Below are positions 1-11,429 of a stretch of 64,000 nt of DNA, in pieces. Within the stretch, counting starts at the first letter, position 1. Each line of letters begins with the position of its first letter. Source of the stretch: Cristatella mucedo (lineage: Eukaryota > Bryozoa > Phylactolaemata > Cristatellidae); contig WPIO01000009.1 in the NCBI GenBank assembly GCA_009760855.2, positions 62,001-126,000 on the forward strand, given 5' to 3'. A model generated the notes under the pieces. It saw nothing but the letters and a program-made list of their open reading frames with translations. It was not told the DNA's origin and made no database searches. A program made the translations under genes and the position numbers.

Positions 1-275
1 ACCACATCCGGCTGGCGTAAAGACATCCCCTGACTTGACGACATTTAAAAAAGCTAAGAACGCAATTATTTATCACAGCATTCATTGGTTCTCCGTGATT
101 CGTCCTTTGTACGCTTATGCGTGCTGACACTAACCATATTTACATGCTGACTCTATGAATGTCCACCATTCAGCGTACTAATATTAACCATTCGATCTTG
201 CTTCCTTTTCAGCCTATTTAGTGTGCCTAGAAGCAAATTAAGTTCTCTGGGGCGCTATACAAATCTATTATTATG
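1..275 (+). mobile_element. LINE A 3' end fragment
   Basis: Truncated by the window edge. It matches the 3' end of the better LINE A copy at 37200-37513. Shared stretches are the residue of the 'PDLTTFK..LK' reading frame near 30-60, the spacer with repeated GCATGCTGACNCT-type words, then GTGCCTAGAAGCAAATTAAG, a GGCGCTATACAAAT box and a short ATT run at 265-275. Sense orientation is plus. No open frame remains, so it is a dead retrotransposon tail. Confidence 0.8.
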
Positions 276-282
276 CACGGAA

Positions 283-560
283 TCAAGCATGCGAAAGCAA
301 GCAAGTGTCGTGCTAGGCCAGCTTGCTAAAGCAAACATGAATACCCTAACGGCCGCCGACTACTAAGACCTATACAGTAGCAAGTAGCATGCACTGAATC
401 ATGCACCAGGTACGCATGCAAAGCAGACCGGAACAAAAAAAAGTTAAATTGGTCGGAGGGATAGCTGACCGGAATAGATTCGTCTGTAGATGAGACGTGA
501 GACACGCAAAGTCCTTGCTGGTAGTAACCGTTGCCGGAAGTGAATAAGCTCGATACTTTG
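283..560 (-). mobile_element. LINE C 3' end fragment
   Basis: This stretch is similar to 40560-40830, for example 'aatcaagcatgcgaaag', 'gcttgctaaagca', 'actgaatcatgcac' and 'accggaacaaaa'. The copy at 40.5 kb ends in a LINE A-like hairpin and encodes the C-terminal 'LKTHLFRSAF' signature of non-LTR reverse transcriptases. Here the element lies on the minus strand and meets the end of a plus-strand LINE A at about 276-283. It is decayed and non-coding. Confidence 0.6.
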
Positions 561-1354
561 GTGCATACGAACTTCACCTGAGACGATAAGACAGAGCTTC
601 GTCACCACGGGATGCCTGAAATTTGAGAAAATAAATTGCATGCCTGTTTGCGTGACTTTGCGGCACTCTGAAGGCTTTAGAAAGAGTCCGTGACTACACC
701 AGTGGGCTGGTGATGCAACTTGAAAAGCGCCAACTTCAAGCAGCAGCAGCAGCCCTAGCAGAGCGACCGGCGGCCGCCGAACTGGGAAGGAAGGCTGAAG
801 GGAGAATCGCGAAAGCCGGTGGCATGGCAGGCGCAACGCTCGTCGACCCGCCTAGCTTGCAGCGTTTGTCCGGCCGTCGCACGCACACTCGAAGGCTAAG
901 GCTGCGTAGTACGCGAACTCAATTGCACATTAAGATTGAGAGTGAAAGGATTTTTAAAGTTTCATCTCTAGTCGATGGGGGGGCCATGAAAGTGACCTGC
1001 TTTTCGCTACAGCGTGTTTGCCCCTCCCCCCAACAGTAGGCCCATTTCTAAAGCGTGACAGCCCTCGAGGGATGTCGGCTCGCACTGTGCAGTCGCACTT
1101 GCACTTGCAGGCAGCCCGTTAAGATCATCGGCTCGACGGGCAGAAGGAGAAAGCCATTAAAGGATCGCTTATACCTTTTAGAAAAAAGCAAGACGGGCAA
1201 ACCAGTCAACGCGTTTGGGACGTCTCGTCAAGATTACCGCGTCTTTTTATTCGAGATCCTTGACATGTGCCCCGACTCGTTTGCAACTGGTGCTAAGCCA
1301 AGTAGCTCGTCCGTTTGTTCGTCAGCGGTGTAGCTGCCTCAAAACACCACGTCC
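561..1354. other. Unassigned intergenic sequence
   Basis: No recognisable gene or repeat. Short open frames on both strands show no domain, codon pattern or splice context that I can support. Confidence 0.5.
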
Positions 1355-1620
1355 CTTCACTTGCTCACCTCAAGCATCGTATCAACTTCGAGATCCTCTC
1401 TCTGGCCCACAGGTCGCTGCACACGCCTGTATCAGCCTACGTGTCCGACTTCATTGATTCTCTGATGCGATCAGTTGCCACCTATTCGACGGCTAGCGAT
1501 CATTCCGCCGTATCTAAACTACTCCTCGAACTAAAGAAAAGTCTTTCGGCGATAGGGCCTCCAGTTCGTATGCGGACACTCTGGAATGCGCGTCGCTCTG
1601 CCGTAATCAATGTCGTCTTT
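1355..1620 (+). mobile_element. Possible ancient LINE reverse transcriptase remnant
   Basis: One frame reads 'HRINFEILSLAHRSLHTPVSAYVSDF'-like residues. This resembles the LINE A C-terminal segment 'KQRIDFKVLSLT.RSLHS.APAYLSD' and keeps the spacing of KxRI, FKVLSL, RSLH and AYLSD. The rest is degraded. It is a weak, distant relic. Confidence 0.4.
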
Positions 1621-2989
1621 TGCGGACGTTGCTTACGTTGGCTTTGCAACATTTAAGTGTCAGCTCACTGAGATAAGAATTAACCAATGGGGATGTAGGC
1701 GCTTCATTGGCCAGCACTTGTCGGGCCGATCGAGGGGAATGTCTATGAAAACCGAGCGGCTCTACGTTACACTGAAGAGGGATCTTATAGAGGTATCTTG
1801 CTGTGCGGTAGGAGGGCGGGGCACACGGGTAACGCCGATGCACTGCCCGACTAACTAATTCATTACGCAACGACATCAACTCTTCGTCTGCCGACTGTGG
1901 CACATCCTCTTTCTAGCCATCCCGAGCTGCTACTGCAATGCTACTCGCTTCGTCGACTGCCTAACTGACTCACAAACGCTTCTCACTTTCTCTTTGCTTC
2001 CCTTTGTCTCTATGTTGCGAGACGAAGTCGACGGTTAGCATACGCACCGAAAGATGCTCCTGCTTTGAGTGCGCTATAGAAATATAGCTCTCCTGCAGCT
2101 GCGTAATGCCCACATAAACCTCGCGGCTTTGTGGAGTTACAGACGGGAGGTGCGTTGCCGTACAAAAAAAAACCTCTGAGCTGATTTCGCTGTTGCCTGC
2201 AGCAACCATTCGCCAGTGGCGAGGGGCCAAAGGCATGGAGGCGAGGAGGAGGGACAAGCAGGAGAAGGACTAGCGAAAACCTAGCAAAGGTAGGCAAGTG
2301 AAAGGATGGCTCGCAGCTCCGCTGACAAAAAGGAATCGGAAAGCATGCGTCAAATGCATCAAATTGACGCCAAAGAATCTTTGTGCCGGCTGCGGCAGGC
2401 ACGTACTGCAACGCCGCGTTGCACTGTGAGTCGTACTTGTCTCCTGCTTCTGCCCTGCTTGTGTCCTGCTGCTGTCTCGGTCTGCAGTCTTATATGAAGT
2501 TAACGCGGTCAGTTTTCTTTTGTAAGTCTGGCTTCCTACTGGCTCCAACCCCAAAGTGGTCGCGGGAGAATGTTACTTTTGTTAGGGAGATAGGAAGTGG
2601 CCCTCTGCTATTCGCCGCGAGGCGAATTCAAACCTTCCACGATTACCTTTCCTTGTGTCCACTGTCTCATCCGATTCTAATGCGACGAGCTCGCAACGTT
2701 CCATAAAAAGGGACTCTCGTCGCGAAACGCTTTGATGATGACTTCGCTTCTCAAGTCGCCCACCTCGCTTTTCAAAGAAATGAAGAGTGCGTGCCCTCGA
2801 CGGTTTCAGTTACCTGGACCAGCATTCCGCTACATCAGATCGTATAGCCAGCGATCGCCAAAATTTCGGAGTTAAAAAACGCGCACGCATTCACGTACGC
2901 AGCACGCCGAGATTCGCCTCGAGCACGCAACTGGCGATTTGAAGCTGAGGTTCGACGCCACCGAGCTGAACGGCGTAAGGGAAGCCGTC
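1621..2989. other. Unassigned intergenic sequence
   Basis: No supported feature. Several short open frames overlap on both strands and look like chance. Confidence 0.5.
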
Positions 2990-3649
2990 TCCATTGCTGC
3001 GGCGGTGCTGCTCAGCGTACTCGGGGCGGGGCACTCACCTAACTGTTAGCCGAGCAAGTTCGGGGGCTCGTTCACCGCTCCGCTCGAGGCGAATTTCCTT
3101 TTCGACTCTCAGTCCCTCGGCCTCCGCTGGCCTCCGGCGGCCACGCTGTCTCTGCAAGCGGTCGCCGCCGCCGCCGCCGCCGCCGCAGCGCCTTGCCTTT
3201 GCTGCTGCTTCTAGCGCTTGGACAGACGCGCTCGCGCGCGCCAGCTACTTCGCCTTCTCAACTACCCGCGCGGCTAGAAATCTGCAAGAGATGGGCTAAA
3301 TCTGCTCCGCCGACGGCAGCGTCGGCTGCTCCTCCTCCTCCTCGCAGTGGCGGCAGCAGCACCGCGCTGGCTGCTCAGTGTCTCGCAGGCAGCGCGCGCG
3401 CGCGACGTGCAGCCGACTTCCGGGCCGCTGCTCACCGACGTCGCTTCGCTCGGTCTTCACCGGGACAGCCGAGGCAAATTAGCCAATTCACAGCTGCCGG
3501 AGGCCGTCTGCTGTTGAGCCGAGCACTGAAAAAAAGAAGAATTTCACAACGAGGGCGAAACGATCCCGTAACCGTCGCGGTACCTGCGTGCTGTTTTTTC
3601 GATGGAGCTGCACTTGTTTCGGCATCCAGCATGATGCTTTGCAGCCTCC

Positions 3650-3651
<2 letters not shown>
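2990..3651. other. GC- and CpG-rich segment
   Basis: The base composition is clearly richer in GC and CpG than the flanks, with a (CCG)n run near 3163-3187 and many CGCG words. It ends at a long (GA)n tract. Such segments often mark animal promoters or first exons, but no splice-supported reading frame or TATA context is visible. The long plus frame at 3193-3729 runs into the (GA)n tract and is probably compositional. Function is unknown. Confidence 0.4.

Positions 3652-3714
<63 letters not shown>
3652..3714. repeat. (GA)n microsatellite
   Basis: About 31 uninterrupted GA units, followed directly by CTCTCT, which gives a small GA/CT inverted junction. It creates Arg-Glu and Ser-Leu pseudo-frames on the two strands. 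Confidence 0.97.
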
Positions 3715-3716
<2 letters not shown>

Positions 3717-4344
3717 CTCTCCAGCCTAATCCCCGTTCGCGGCGCTGCTGAACGTGCATGGCTATAGTCGCATAATGGACGCCAAGATGCAACCGTTACG
3801 CCCGCAGAGGTTTGCAAGCTCCGTATCCGCTGCGCGGCTTGCGAGGGTCACCTCGCCGCTTCCCTGGAAGCCTGCAATGAAGGCGAAATAAACACGTCGT
3901 GTGACCTTTCGCAGCCGATGCAAGAAAAGCAGTAATTTCAAGGTACAGAGCGGTCTAAAGCTGCCGTTCGTAGGCACGTCCGTTCACTAATGCAGTTGAC
4001 AATCTGCGATTGCCAGAAGCTTAAGGTGGCTCTCTTGCAAGCAGCCGGGCACTGAATGCAATTGCAGAACTGCAGTCACGCTCAGGAAAGCGGCGAGACG
4101 AGGCAGCAATTCTAAGGCTGAATTAGGTGTGCATCAGTACGAGGAGGCAGTCTATAGCGCACGGCAATGTCCTTAGTTTCAGCAGCAGAGCAAAAAATCC
4201 TGGGGTGACCGCGCACACGCCATTAAAATAAATCAACTCTGCGCTTTAGGATGATTCGGTCAGGGTTGTCGCCCCCTATTTGGAAAACCGGGGCAAAGAG
4301 TGCATTCTTACGAACTACTTACTTGACTGAACGAGGACTACATT
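3715..4344. other. Unassigned intergenic sequence
   Basis: No gene, RNA or repeat recognised. Confidence 0.5.
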
Positions 4345-4655
4345 TCTCGCAACATAAATACCTTTAAAGTGGAGATCTTAACTTCAGTTCGCATTCTTCC
4401 AAAGCCCGGAACTCACTTCGGACTGACGTCACGACATCACAAGACATTTAAAACGAAGCTAAGAACCGACTTGTTCCTCGCAGCATTTGCTCGGCTCATG
4501 AGAATTGTCGTTTGTGTGTTAATGAAGGCTGATAATGCACTTGTTGCCATGAACCAATTGAAAGCCTTCTTTTAAGCGTACGTGAAGTGCCTGCATATAT
4601 ATTTAGTTCTGTTAGTGCGCTATAAACTTGTCTTATTATTATTATTGTTGTTGTT
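4345..4655 (+). mobile_element. LINE A 3' end fragment
   Basis: It corresponds to the end of the LINE A frame ('..PGTHFGLTS..', cognate of 'AWNSLP') and the 3' untranslated region. It closes with TTAGTTCTGTTAGTGCGCTATA and (TTA)n at 4635-4650. The 5' end is truncated and the copy is diverged and inactive. Confidence 0.75.
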
Positions 4656-5029
4656 ATTGCTGTAACAGGGGCGTATGTGAGTTTTACAATCTTGAAGGAC
4701 AGGGGGCTCGGAACGGCATCTAGATGCGGTAAGACTGTAGGCTCCTCGATTCACGCATGATTTTGTAAGTTGAAGGAGAAACACATTCCACGAAGATGGA
4801 AATCCCATTTGACCGGATGCACGGAAAGAAGTGACGATCGAGGTCGGCCGGGTGCGATTGTGCGAGAAAATTCGATCAAGGGTGTGAACTTTTAAATGCT
4901 GATTGAACTTCACGCTACGATTCGCAGTAATCCAATTGTTCACCGCATTTCACAGGTTTCGCCAATAGATGTGCGATCAGCTACGAGCTGTGCTGGATGT
5001 CGCACACAGCCACACCTCCACAGCCACAC
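4656..5029. other. Unassigned intergenic sequence
   Basis: No supported feature apart from mixed (TTG)n/(TTA)n next to the preceding LINE tail. Confidence 0.5.
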
Positions 5030-5945
5030 CCTACACACGCGCTGTCTAACTGAATGTAAGGTAGAAATGACAGGCTTGGCGAGACGACGCTTGGGATGAA
5101 CATAGTAGGTCGCAGTGCAACGGAGCATGAATATTCGTTACTCCTCGCGCTGTGGGCACGAGTCGCGCTCTAGTTTTAATATCTTTTGGGGCATCTATTC
5201 AGATAGGGCTGAAGCTCAAGGCTGTCTCCAGCCAAGTACAGATAAGATCATCAAGACTTTTGGAAAGCCGAGGGTTCAGAAGACGCCTTGAAGCCTAAGC
5301 TCAACGCCGTGACGGCTTTCTGCAATGACCATGAAGAGGCGAGGGCTATGTAGTCTTACGGTAGGCCAATGCATGGCTGCTGCACGCTGGTCCACCTTTG
5401 ATGTTGCTTTATCTGCCTTTGATGGTGCTTTGCCCACCTTTGATGTTGCTTTGCCCACCTTTGATGTTGCTTTGCCCGCCTTCGATGTGTTGAGCTGCTT
5501 CGCGGAAGAAAGTGTGGACGGAGCGAGCGGGCCCCGATCTCAGCGGATACGCGGGCGCAGGGGAAGAACGGTTCGTGAGCAGTTAGTTGCCCTGCGAGCG
5601 CCAGCCGAATAAACGGTTGCTGAAGCGCCCCTCGCTGGTTCCGTGGTGTCGGATCGCTCGCTGTCGGATCGTCAAATTACAACGCTACTACGATAGCTAC
5701 GAAGGAGGCTTGACAATCATCGGTAAAAAATTTACATTAAAGCCTAGCGATGAAGTGAAGCTTAATGTCGACACCTACCATAACTCGTTGTTTTAGGTCT
5801 ACATTGTTGCCCCGACCGAGGACGACCTTAAAAATCAAGAGAGAAGAATAAAGCACTTGGAGCGGTACGCCAACCAGATTATGACTGCCGAAAGTCGCGG
5901 TTGCGGAATTATAATGTTTAGGAGCCGATTGGGTCATAATCTATG
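5030..5945 (+). repeat. Dispersed repeat R, copy 1
   Basis: Blocks align in the same order with 60790-61400. They are 'ctgtctaactgaatg' (5041 and 60798), 'gctgaagctcaaggc' (5209 and 60981), 'atcggtaaaaaatttac' (5719 and 61161) and 'ttgcggaattataatg' (5902 and 61353). The copies differ by indels, including a 21-bp minisatellite found only here. Collinear blocks identify a dispersed element, but I found no terminal repeats or protein that name its class. Confidence 0.6.
5392..5487. repeat. 21-bp minisatellite
   Basis: About 4.5 tandem units of ccacctttgatgttgctttg plus one base. The third and fourth units are identical. The period is a multiple of three, so both strands read as a heptapeptide repeat (FDVALPT on plus, SKVGKAT-like on minus). 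It lies inside repeat R copy 1. Confidence 0.93.
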
Positions 5946-5987
5946 ATTTAGGCTGCGGGATAAAAAGCCCGACTCACGTATAAGCTA

Positions 5988-6345
5988 ATAATAATAATGT
6001 ACTTGATAAAGCGCCCTCAGAGAACTTAATCTCTTTCTAGGCGCTTTACATTTGCTGCAAAGGAAAATGCAATTAAATGGTAAGTAAAATCATGCTTGAA
6101 AAACAAACAAAATGAATAACACATGGTTAGGGGTGACATGCACAGGGTCAGCATGCAAATGTGGTTAGTGGCAGCATGCACAGTGTTAGCATGCAAAAGC
6201 ACGTGAAGGACGAATCATAGGGACCCACTGAATGCTGTCCTAAATAGGTGTGTTTTAAGTTCCTTTTAAATGAGGTCAGGTCAGGGGATGTTCTGACGCA
6301 GGTCGGGAGGGAGTTCCAGGCTTTGGGAGCATACGAACTAAGCTA
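5988..6345 (-). mobile_element. LINE A 3' end fragment
   Basis: It starts with (AAT)n and the reverse complement of the LINE A tail ('gcgccctcagagaacttaat', 'ctttctaggcgctttacatt'). The typical spacer follows (gggtgacatgcacagggtca, gggacccactgaatgctgtc) up to 'caggctttgggagcatacga', the cognate of the frame end. Antisense on plus. Confidence 0.88.
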
Positions 6346-6657
6346 GTCAGTTTCGCTTAAGGCTTTCAAAGAAGTTCCGTCCGAGCCGTGGCTGGTGCTC
6401 TGAGCATCTCGAGTTTCTCAGTGGCTTTGAAATATGGGCTACCACCTCAGGACACAGACTTGCTGTATTAAGATATCGGCGCTCCATATTGCTACCGAGT
6501 TACGTCAGCACTCCAACCTGTGTGGCTGCTGCACCAACGAATCGTCACCCGAGCTTCGAATCGCCAGTGAGTCCCGGTATTTTGTTACGAGTCTGACGGG
6601 ACATTGCATTCGTAGCTAACGACTCGAGTACAGGAGCCGCTACAGTTCCTCCGTCTC
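6346..6657. other. Unassigned spacer between two LINE A tails
   Basis: It may hold the interrupted remainder of repeat R copy 1, but similarity to the 61.6-kb copy is too weak to assert. Confidence 0.3.
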
Positions 6658-6835
6658 GTAATAATAATAATAATACACTTGATAAAGTGCCCTCAGAGAA
6701 CTCAATCTCTTTCTCGGCGCTTTACATTTGCTGCAAAGGAAACGCGATCGAATGCTGAGTGGTATCATGCTTGGTAAACAACATGAATAACATGACTAGG
6801 GGTGACATGCACAGGGTGAGCATGCAAGTGTGTGT
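6658..6835 (-). mobile_element. LINE A 3' end fragment
   Basis: (TAA)n followed by the antisense LINE A hairpin tail and the first ~150 bp of the 3' spacer, truncated near 6835. Confidence 0.88.
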
Positions 6836-8225
6836 CTAATACATGTTGGCGCGACTCGCTAAAATTGGTAAAAGTATTGGAATGCTGTGAATCTCCTGCG
6901 CTGACTGTATAGCCATGGCGAAGTGTGTACCTGGATCCGGCCGCCAAAAGCTTTAGGACTGCTTTCCAGCGATGTTGTGTGCGCCTGCGGCTTCTGCCGG
7001 TGTAATTAGCGAAGCACCCTGACACTAATGTACATGCCTCACCTGTGGCCAATATTTAAGCCGTTGACGCAGCAGCGAAGCGCCTGGCCACTAATGCATG
7101 TTATATTTCTTGTCGTCTGCTGCGATTCATCGAGCTCTCGTGTGTGTACGCATTCAGAGTAAGAAAGGGAAAGTCTCGTTTACAGCTCAAGTCCTCGCTC
7201 GTGTCTCCACGATACTCGACTAGAACAGCCGCCGCCGCGCGGAGCCACTGAAATACAGCAGCGACCTCTGTAATCGTTGACTATTCGTCTCACTTCATGA
7301 GATGCATCATTTGAGGCTCTATTTAATTGCTGACAATAGTCACTCCGGAATCGCATGCCTCGCGCCGACGCGCGGTTGTAATTATAAAATGCAACCTGTT
7401 TAGGATCGTAGCTTGTGTTACGTGTTCCCAATCGTTAACCTACCATCCTGAAGCCTGAAGAAAAACGGCAAAAGCGGCAAAAGCCGACATGTACTGCTGC
7501 AATGGATCTCGGCTGCCTACAGGCGCTAGTCGTTTACCAGCCCAGCGTGTTCGTTTGAACCTAACGAATATGATTGGCTGGCTGTGTTGCACTGCGGTAG
7601 CCGGGTGTTGCTGCAGAGGATCTACTTTGGCACCAGCCTTTCGATGCAGACCTCTGCCGGAGAACGGCGAGCTCACTCGTTGACTTTCGTACGGTCGGGG
7701 CATCGGGTCAGCCGCCGTGGCCTTTAGCTCCCATTAAGGCCTCCTAGCGATTTGTAATAAACAGCCATGTCATGTATATGGTCCACTGGGATTTTTTTCG
7801 AGCACACTTTCAAACCTGGCTGCGGTTGCACGCACCTAGGGTGTCGTCGCTTCGAGTGCCTTGGCGAGAATCCGTCTGAATAGAGGAGAGCTTACCGGCT
7901 TGTTTGCGTAAGCTTATCGCTGGCTGATCGAGATACGGCTTAACGCATGTGCGGAGGCGCATAGCTGCCGGCCTGACTGTAGGTAAGGTGAGATAATGCT
8001 AGGAATGCGGCGTAGCTGCCCCTGATCATAAGTCATTCGCCATAAACTCAGTGCACGCAACGGGTGCTCGTCCTTGCAGACGCCCGATGACCGATGATCG
8101 GTGGAACTCGCGAAGCCTCGATGCCTCGCAGCTTTCGAGTCCGCTCGACGCCGCTCCGAGGCTCGATGCCGCTCCGAAGTTGCACCACGACAGCAGAGCT
8201 CAGCAGCAATCCAGAAACCATGCCG
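6836..8225. other. Unassigned intergenic sequence
   Basis: No supported gene. Short overlapping frames occur on both strands without family signatures. Confidence 0.5.
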
Positions 8226-8405
8226 TAATAATAATAATAATAATAATGCATTTGTAAAGCACCCTCAGAGAACTTAATCTCTATCCAGACACTACTTTAA
8301 ATTGGCTGATAAAGGAAGCATGATCGAATGGTTAGTGGTAGCGTGCACAATGTCAACAAAATAGCTTAATCAGAGTTGACGTGCAAAGAGTCGGCATGCC
8401 AATAG
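8226..8405 (-). mobile_element. LINE A 3' end fragment (diverged)
   Basis: (TAA)n, then the antisense hairpin 'aagcaccctcagagaactta' and a diverged 'ctatccagacacta' arm, then spacer words 'gcatgatcgaatggttagtg'. The second hairpin arm is mutated, so this is an old copy. Confidence 0.8.
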
Positions 8406-9976
8406 TAAGACCTTGTCGTTAACGAAGAGCAGTCTTTCCCAAAGCGACATAGGCCACATCGGCATAAGCTTAGTTGCAAAGTACAACTCACTTCGAAGCC
8501 CAAGCGAAACTGAACTATTATTAAAGATCGTCTTTGGTACTTTGCAAACCAATCACTATGCTACTTTCGCGTTTACATTTACGATTGAGGAACCGCAAAT
8601 AATCTTAAGCAGAGTCATAATTACTAGATTTTTCAGATAATTACAAATACGCGGAACCGTATAACCTGGCGCTGACACCGGCTCACATCGGGAGCGGCTG
8701 CCGGTGTTCCGAACGAAGCGCCGGGATTCGATTCGATGAGTAAATAAACGCAGGTAGTAAATAAACACAGGTAGTTCCCGGGTAGTGAACAGATTTCCGA
8801 CTACTCCTACTCCGGCTAGGGGAAGGAAGATGGATGGGTAGAGAGCCGAGTGGATTGCTAGAGCGGCTATAGAGGGGCCCTAGCGGTTTTGTTCGCAGGC
8901 CCATGTGAGCCTGAATTGGCACTGCTGCTAGTCGCGACCCTGGATGCATGAAGCCTTGAGTCTAGTCGGCAATGCCCGGCGTTAGACGGAGGTGCTTGCG
9001 AGCGGGGAAAGGAGCAAACTAGATGTAGCGCAGCGGCAGGCGGCCGATTAAATAGCTGCGGCGATTAAATAGCTACTGCGAGAGCCACTATTCGTACAGG
9101 GCGACTCGGTCCGGCGAGGGCCAATGAACGCGCTCGAGACTCGCGTAGTGGTGGGTAGGCTAGCGCCAGGAGCGCAGCGGCGAGACGACCTCATCAGAAT
9201 ACTGCGCGTGTGCGCAGAGCGTGCATTCGGGGTGATGCCGCTCGGACGGCGGAGGAGTACACCCTCCTTCTCGCGGCTTTGGCGTCACGCTTTCGTCGTA
9301 AGTGTGGCGGAAGAAGAGATCTCTCTTATAATCGCCACTATTGATGCCGAAAATTACTGCTGTGGTTTTATTTAATTGATGACACCGCCTCTGATCGTTG
9401 TACGAGTGGGCTGTGACACTCGATGTGGTAGGCAGTCGGGACGTGTTATTGGCGATTGTTATGACAAGGGAGTCGTGGGGGGGGGGCACTCCGGTGGGCG
9501 AGAGAGGCGAAGAGAGTCGTGCTTTGCCCTGCTCTGCGAGTGGTGAAATAAATCGGCGGTGTAGCTCGTCGGCTAGCGTTCTGTGCTGTTCGCGACGATA
9601 ACTCAAGCTACAACTGCTGTGCAGACATCGCGGGAAACACACGCGGGGTACAAGCAGCAGCTACCTATGCCGGCAGACGTCCCAAAAGGTTGCCGTATTG
9701 CCAGCGAGTTGCTTTAGCAGCCACTGCAGCCGTTAGAGCCGAGCTGGCAAGCGGTTATTTTAGTGACAGCCGGCGCGATTGACAGCCAGGTGCTTGCTGC
9801 TAAGGCCAGAGTGGATAACTACAGTGGCTGGGTAGGTGTACATTGCTAGCAGTATGAGAATTCCCTCGGCGGGTTAAAAGCTCGCCGGGTGCAGTAAGCG
9901 GAAAGCTAACTAACGGACGATGCATCCATTGTTTTCTTCATGAAGCAGCAGTTTATCTTTAATTTTACGCGAACCC
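8406..9976. other. Unassigned intergenic sequence
   Basis: No gene recognised. It contains a 17-bp tandem duplication (8741-8774, taaataaacgcaggtag) and a G10 run (9477-9486). A stretch from about 9411, beginning TGTGACACT and carrying AATAAA near 9547, has an LTR-like look, but I could not find the second end or a target duplication. Confidence 0.4.
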
Positions 9977-10203
9977 ATGCGATTCGTCCTTTGTGTGCTT
10001 ATGCGTGCTGACACTGCGAATGCTGCCATTAACCATATTTGCATGCTGACTGTATTCATGTCACCTCTAACCATGTTATGCTTGTCGCCATTATGCATGC
10101 TATTATTAACCATTCGATCATGCTTCCTTTTCAGCCTATGTAAAGTGCCTAGAAAGAGATTGAGTTCTCGGAAGGCGCTATACAAATATATTATTACTAT
10201 TGT
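9977..10203 (+). mobile_element. LINE A 3' end fragment
   Basis: Clean match to the LINE A 3' spacer (gattcgtcctttgtgtgctt ...) and the hairpin tail, ending ggcgctatacaaatatatta and ATT. 5'-truncated. Confidence 0.88.
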
Positions 10204-10241
10204 TAGTTCTCAGCGATGCTGGAGCCCACAGCTTCGCACGT

Positions 10242-10250
<9 letters not shown>

Positions 10251-10274
<24 letters not shown>
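10251..10274. repeat. (TC)n microsatellite
   Basis: Twelve TC units preceded by a C9 run. Confidence 0.95.
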
Positions 10275-10497
10275 ACTCCTTCCAGCAGTACACTATGCTT
10301 GGGGTCCAGGCGATATTGGTTGCATAGCGAAATAACCCAAATGCAGGGTGTCGATGGTCAAGTCAGGCAATTGTAAGCAGTTCGTCTACGATGTCTCGCT
10401 CTACCTCAAAGTGCCTCACACGTTGCTTGTTTTGACTTTGGTAGTAGCTTCTCACGAACATGCAGCCCGTGTAAAGCCTAGCTGTACAAAGGTTGAT

Positions 10498-10539
10498 ACA
10501 CACACAAACACACTCGCGTGCGTACACACACACATGCGA

Positions 10540-10581
<42 letters not shown>

Positions 10582-10601
10582 GCGCGAACGCACACACACA
10601 T
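10498..10601. repeat. (CA)n microsatellite cluster
   Basis: Imperfect CA repeats, with a main pure run at 10542-10579, interrupted by CGCGCG and short unique words. Confidence 0.95.
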
Positions 10602-10857
10602 AGCCCGTTCAGCAGATTCAGGGCCAGAACCGGGTGACTTACAATGAATGGCATTTGAGGTTGAAACGAACAGACACTACTTTAGACTGCCTACAGCCTA
10701 AACGGGACCCAGGGCTTCGATTCGACCCCCCAGTTTTTATGTAAAGTGAAAGCATTTACCCACAACAATGTCCGAGAAATGCAACATCATTCCCTCGTAC
10801 CACTTCAACATCTTTCACAACGAGCTACGGTACGTCATCGGCTGATCGCACTTGCTA

Positions 10858-10984
10858 GCGCCCATTATGTTATGCAGACTGTCATTGAGTGATCATGCTT
10901 CCTTTGCAGCAAACGTAAAATGCCTAGAAACAGATTAGGTTCTCCGAGGGCGCTATACAAACTTATTCTTATTATTATCGTTAT
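10858..10984 (+). mobile_element. LINE A 3' end fragment
   Basis: The last ~125 bp of LINE A: 'gatcatgcttcctttgcagc', then the hairpin tail with 'gagggcgctatacaaactta' and degenerate ATT repeats. Confidence 0.85.
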
Positions 10985-11429
10985 TACATGTAATCTGCCA
11001 TCCCATGAACAGTTAGGGCTGCCAACCGGCGACCTGCTTGGGGAATTCTCGACATCGCAAAGTCTCGCTCATCCTTACATTTTGGGACTACAGACTCGCT
11101 GCTTCCTTTGTTATATTCCTCTCCTCTCGGCCCTGCATCCGCTGCATCTGCTTTCGTTGTATAGTAGGCTGCAATTACTACCGAGTAGAGTTCTTCCCCG
11201 TTAGCCGCACAGCAGCTGGTTCGTCAGCTGCAGCTGTTAGCAGGTACACTCGTACAGTAGCTGTCGACGTACAGCAAGCTGGACGTGCTAACTCTCCTCG
11301 AGCCTCTTGACCATTAGCCTAATTAGAAGGCCTCAGTATCGCCTAGTTGATAGGTCGCTATTTTTCCACAATGCACAATAGCATCCCACGTCAGAACCTC
11401 CTGGTTTCGTCCGAAGATCTCTCCTCCCT

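Noticed and set aside
3193-3729. 178-codon plus-strand frame
   Set aside because: Low-complexity GC-rich sequence running into (GA)n, with no domain or splice support.
9411-9660. Second LTR candidate starting TGTGACACT
   Set aside because: No matching end, target duplication or second copy could be found by eye.
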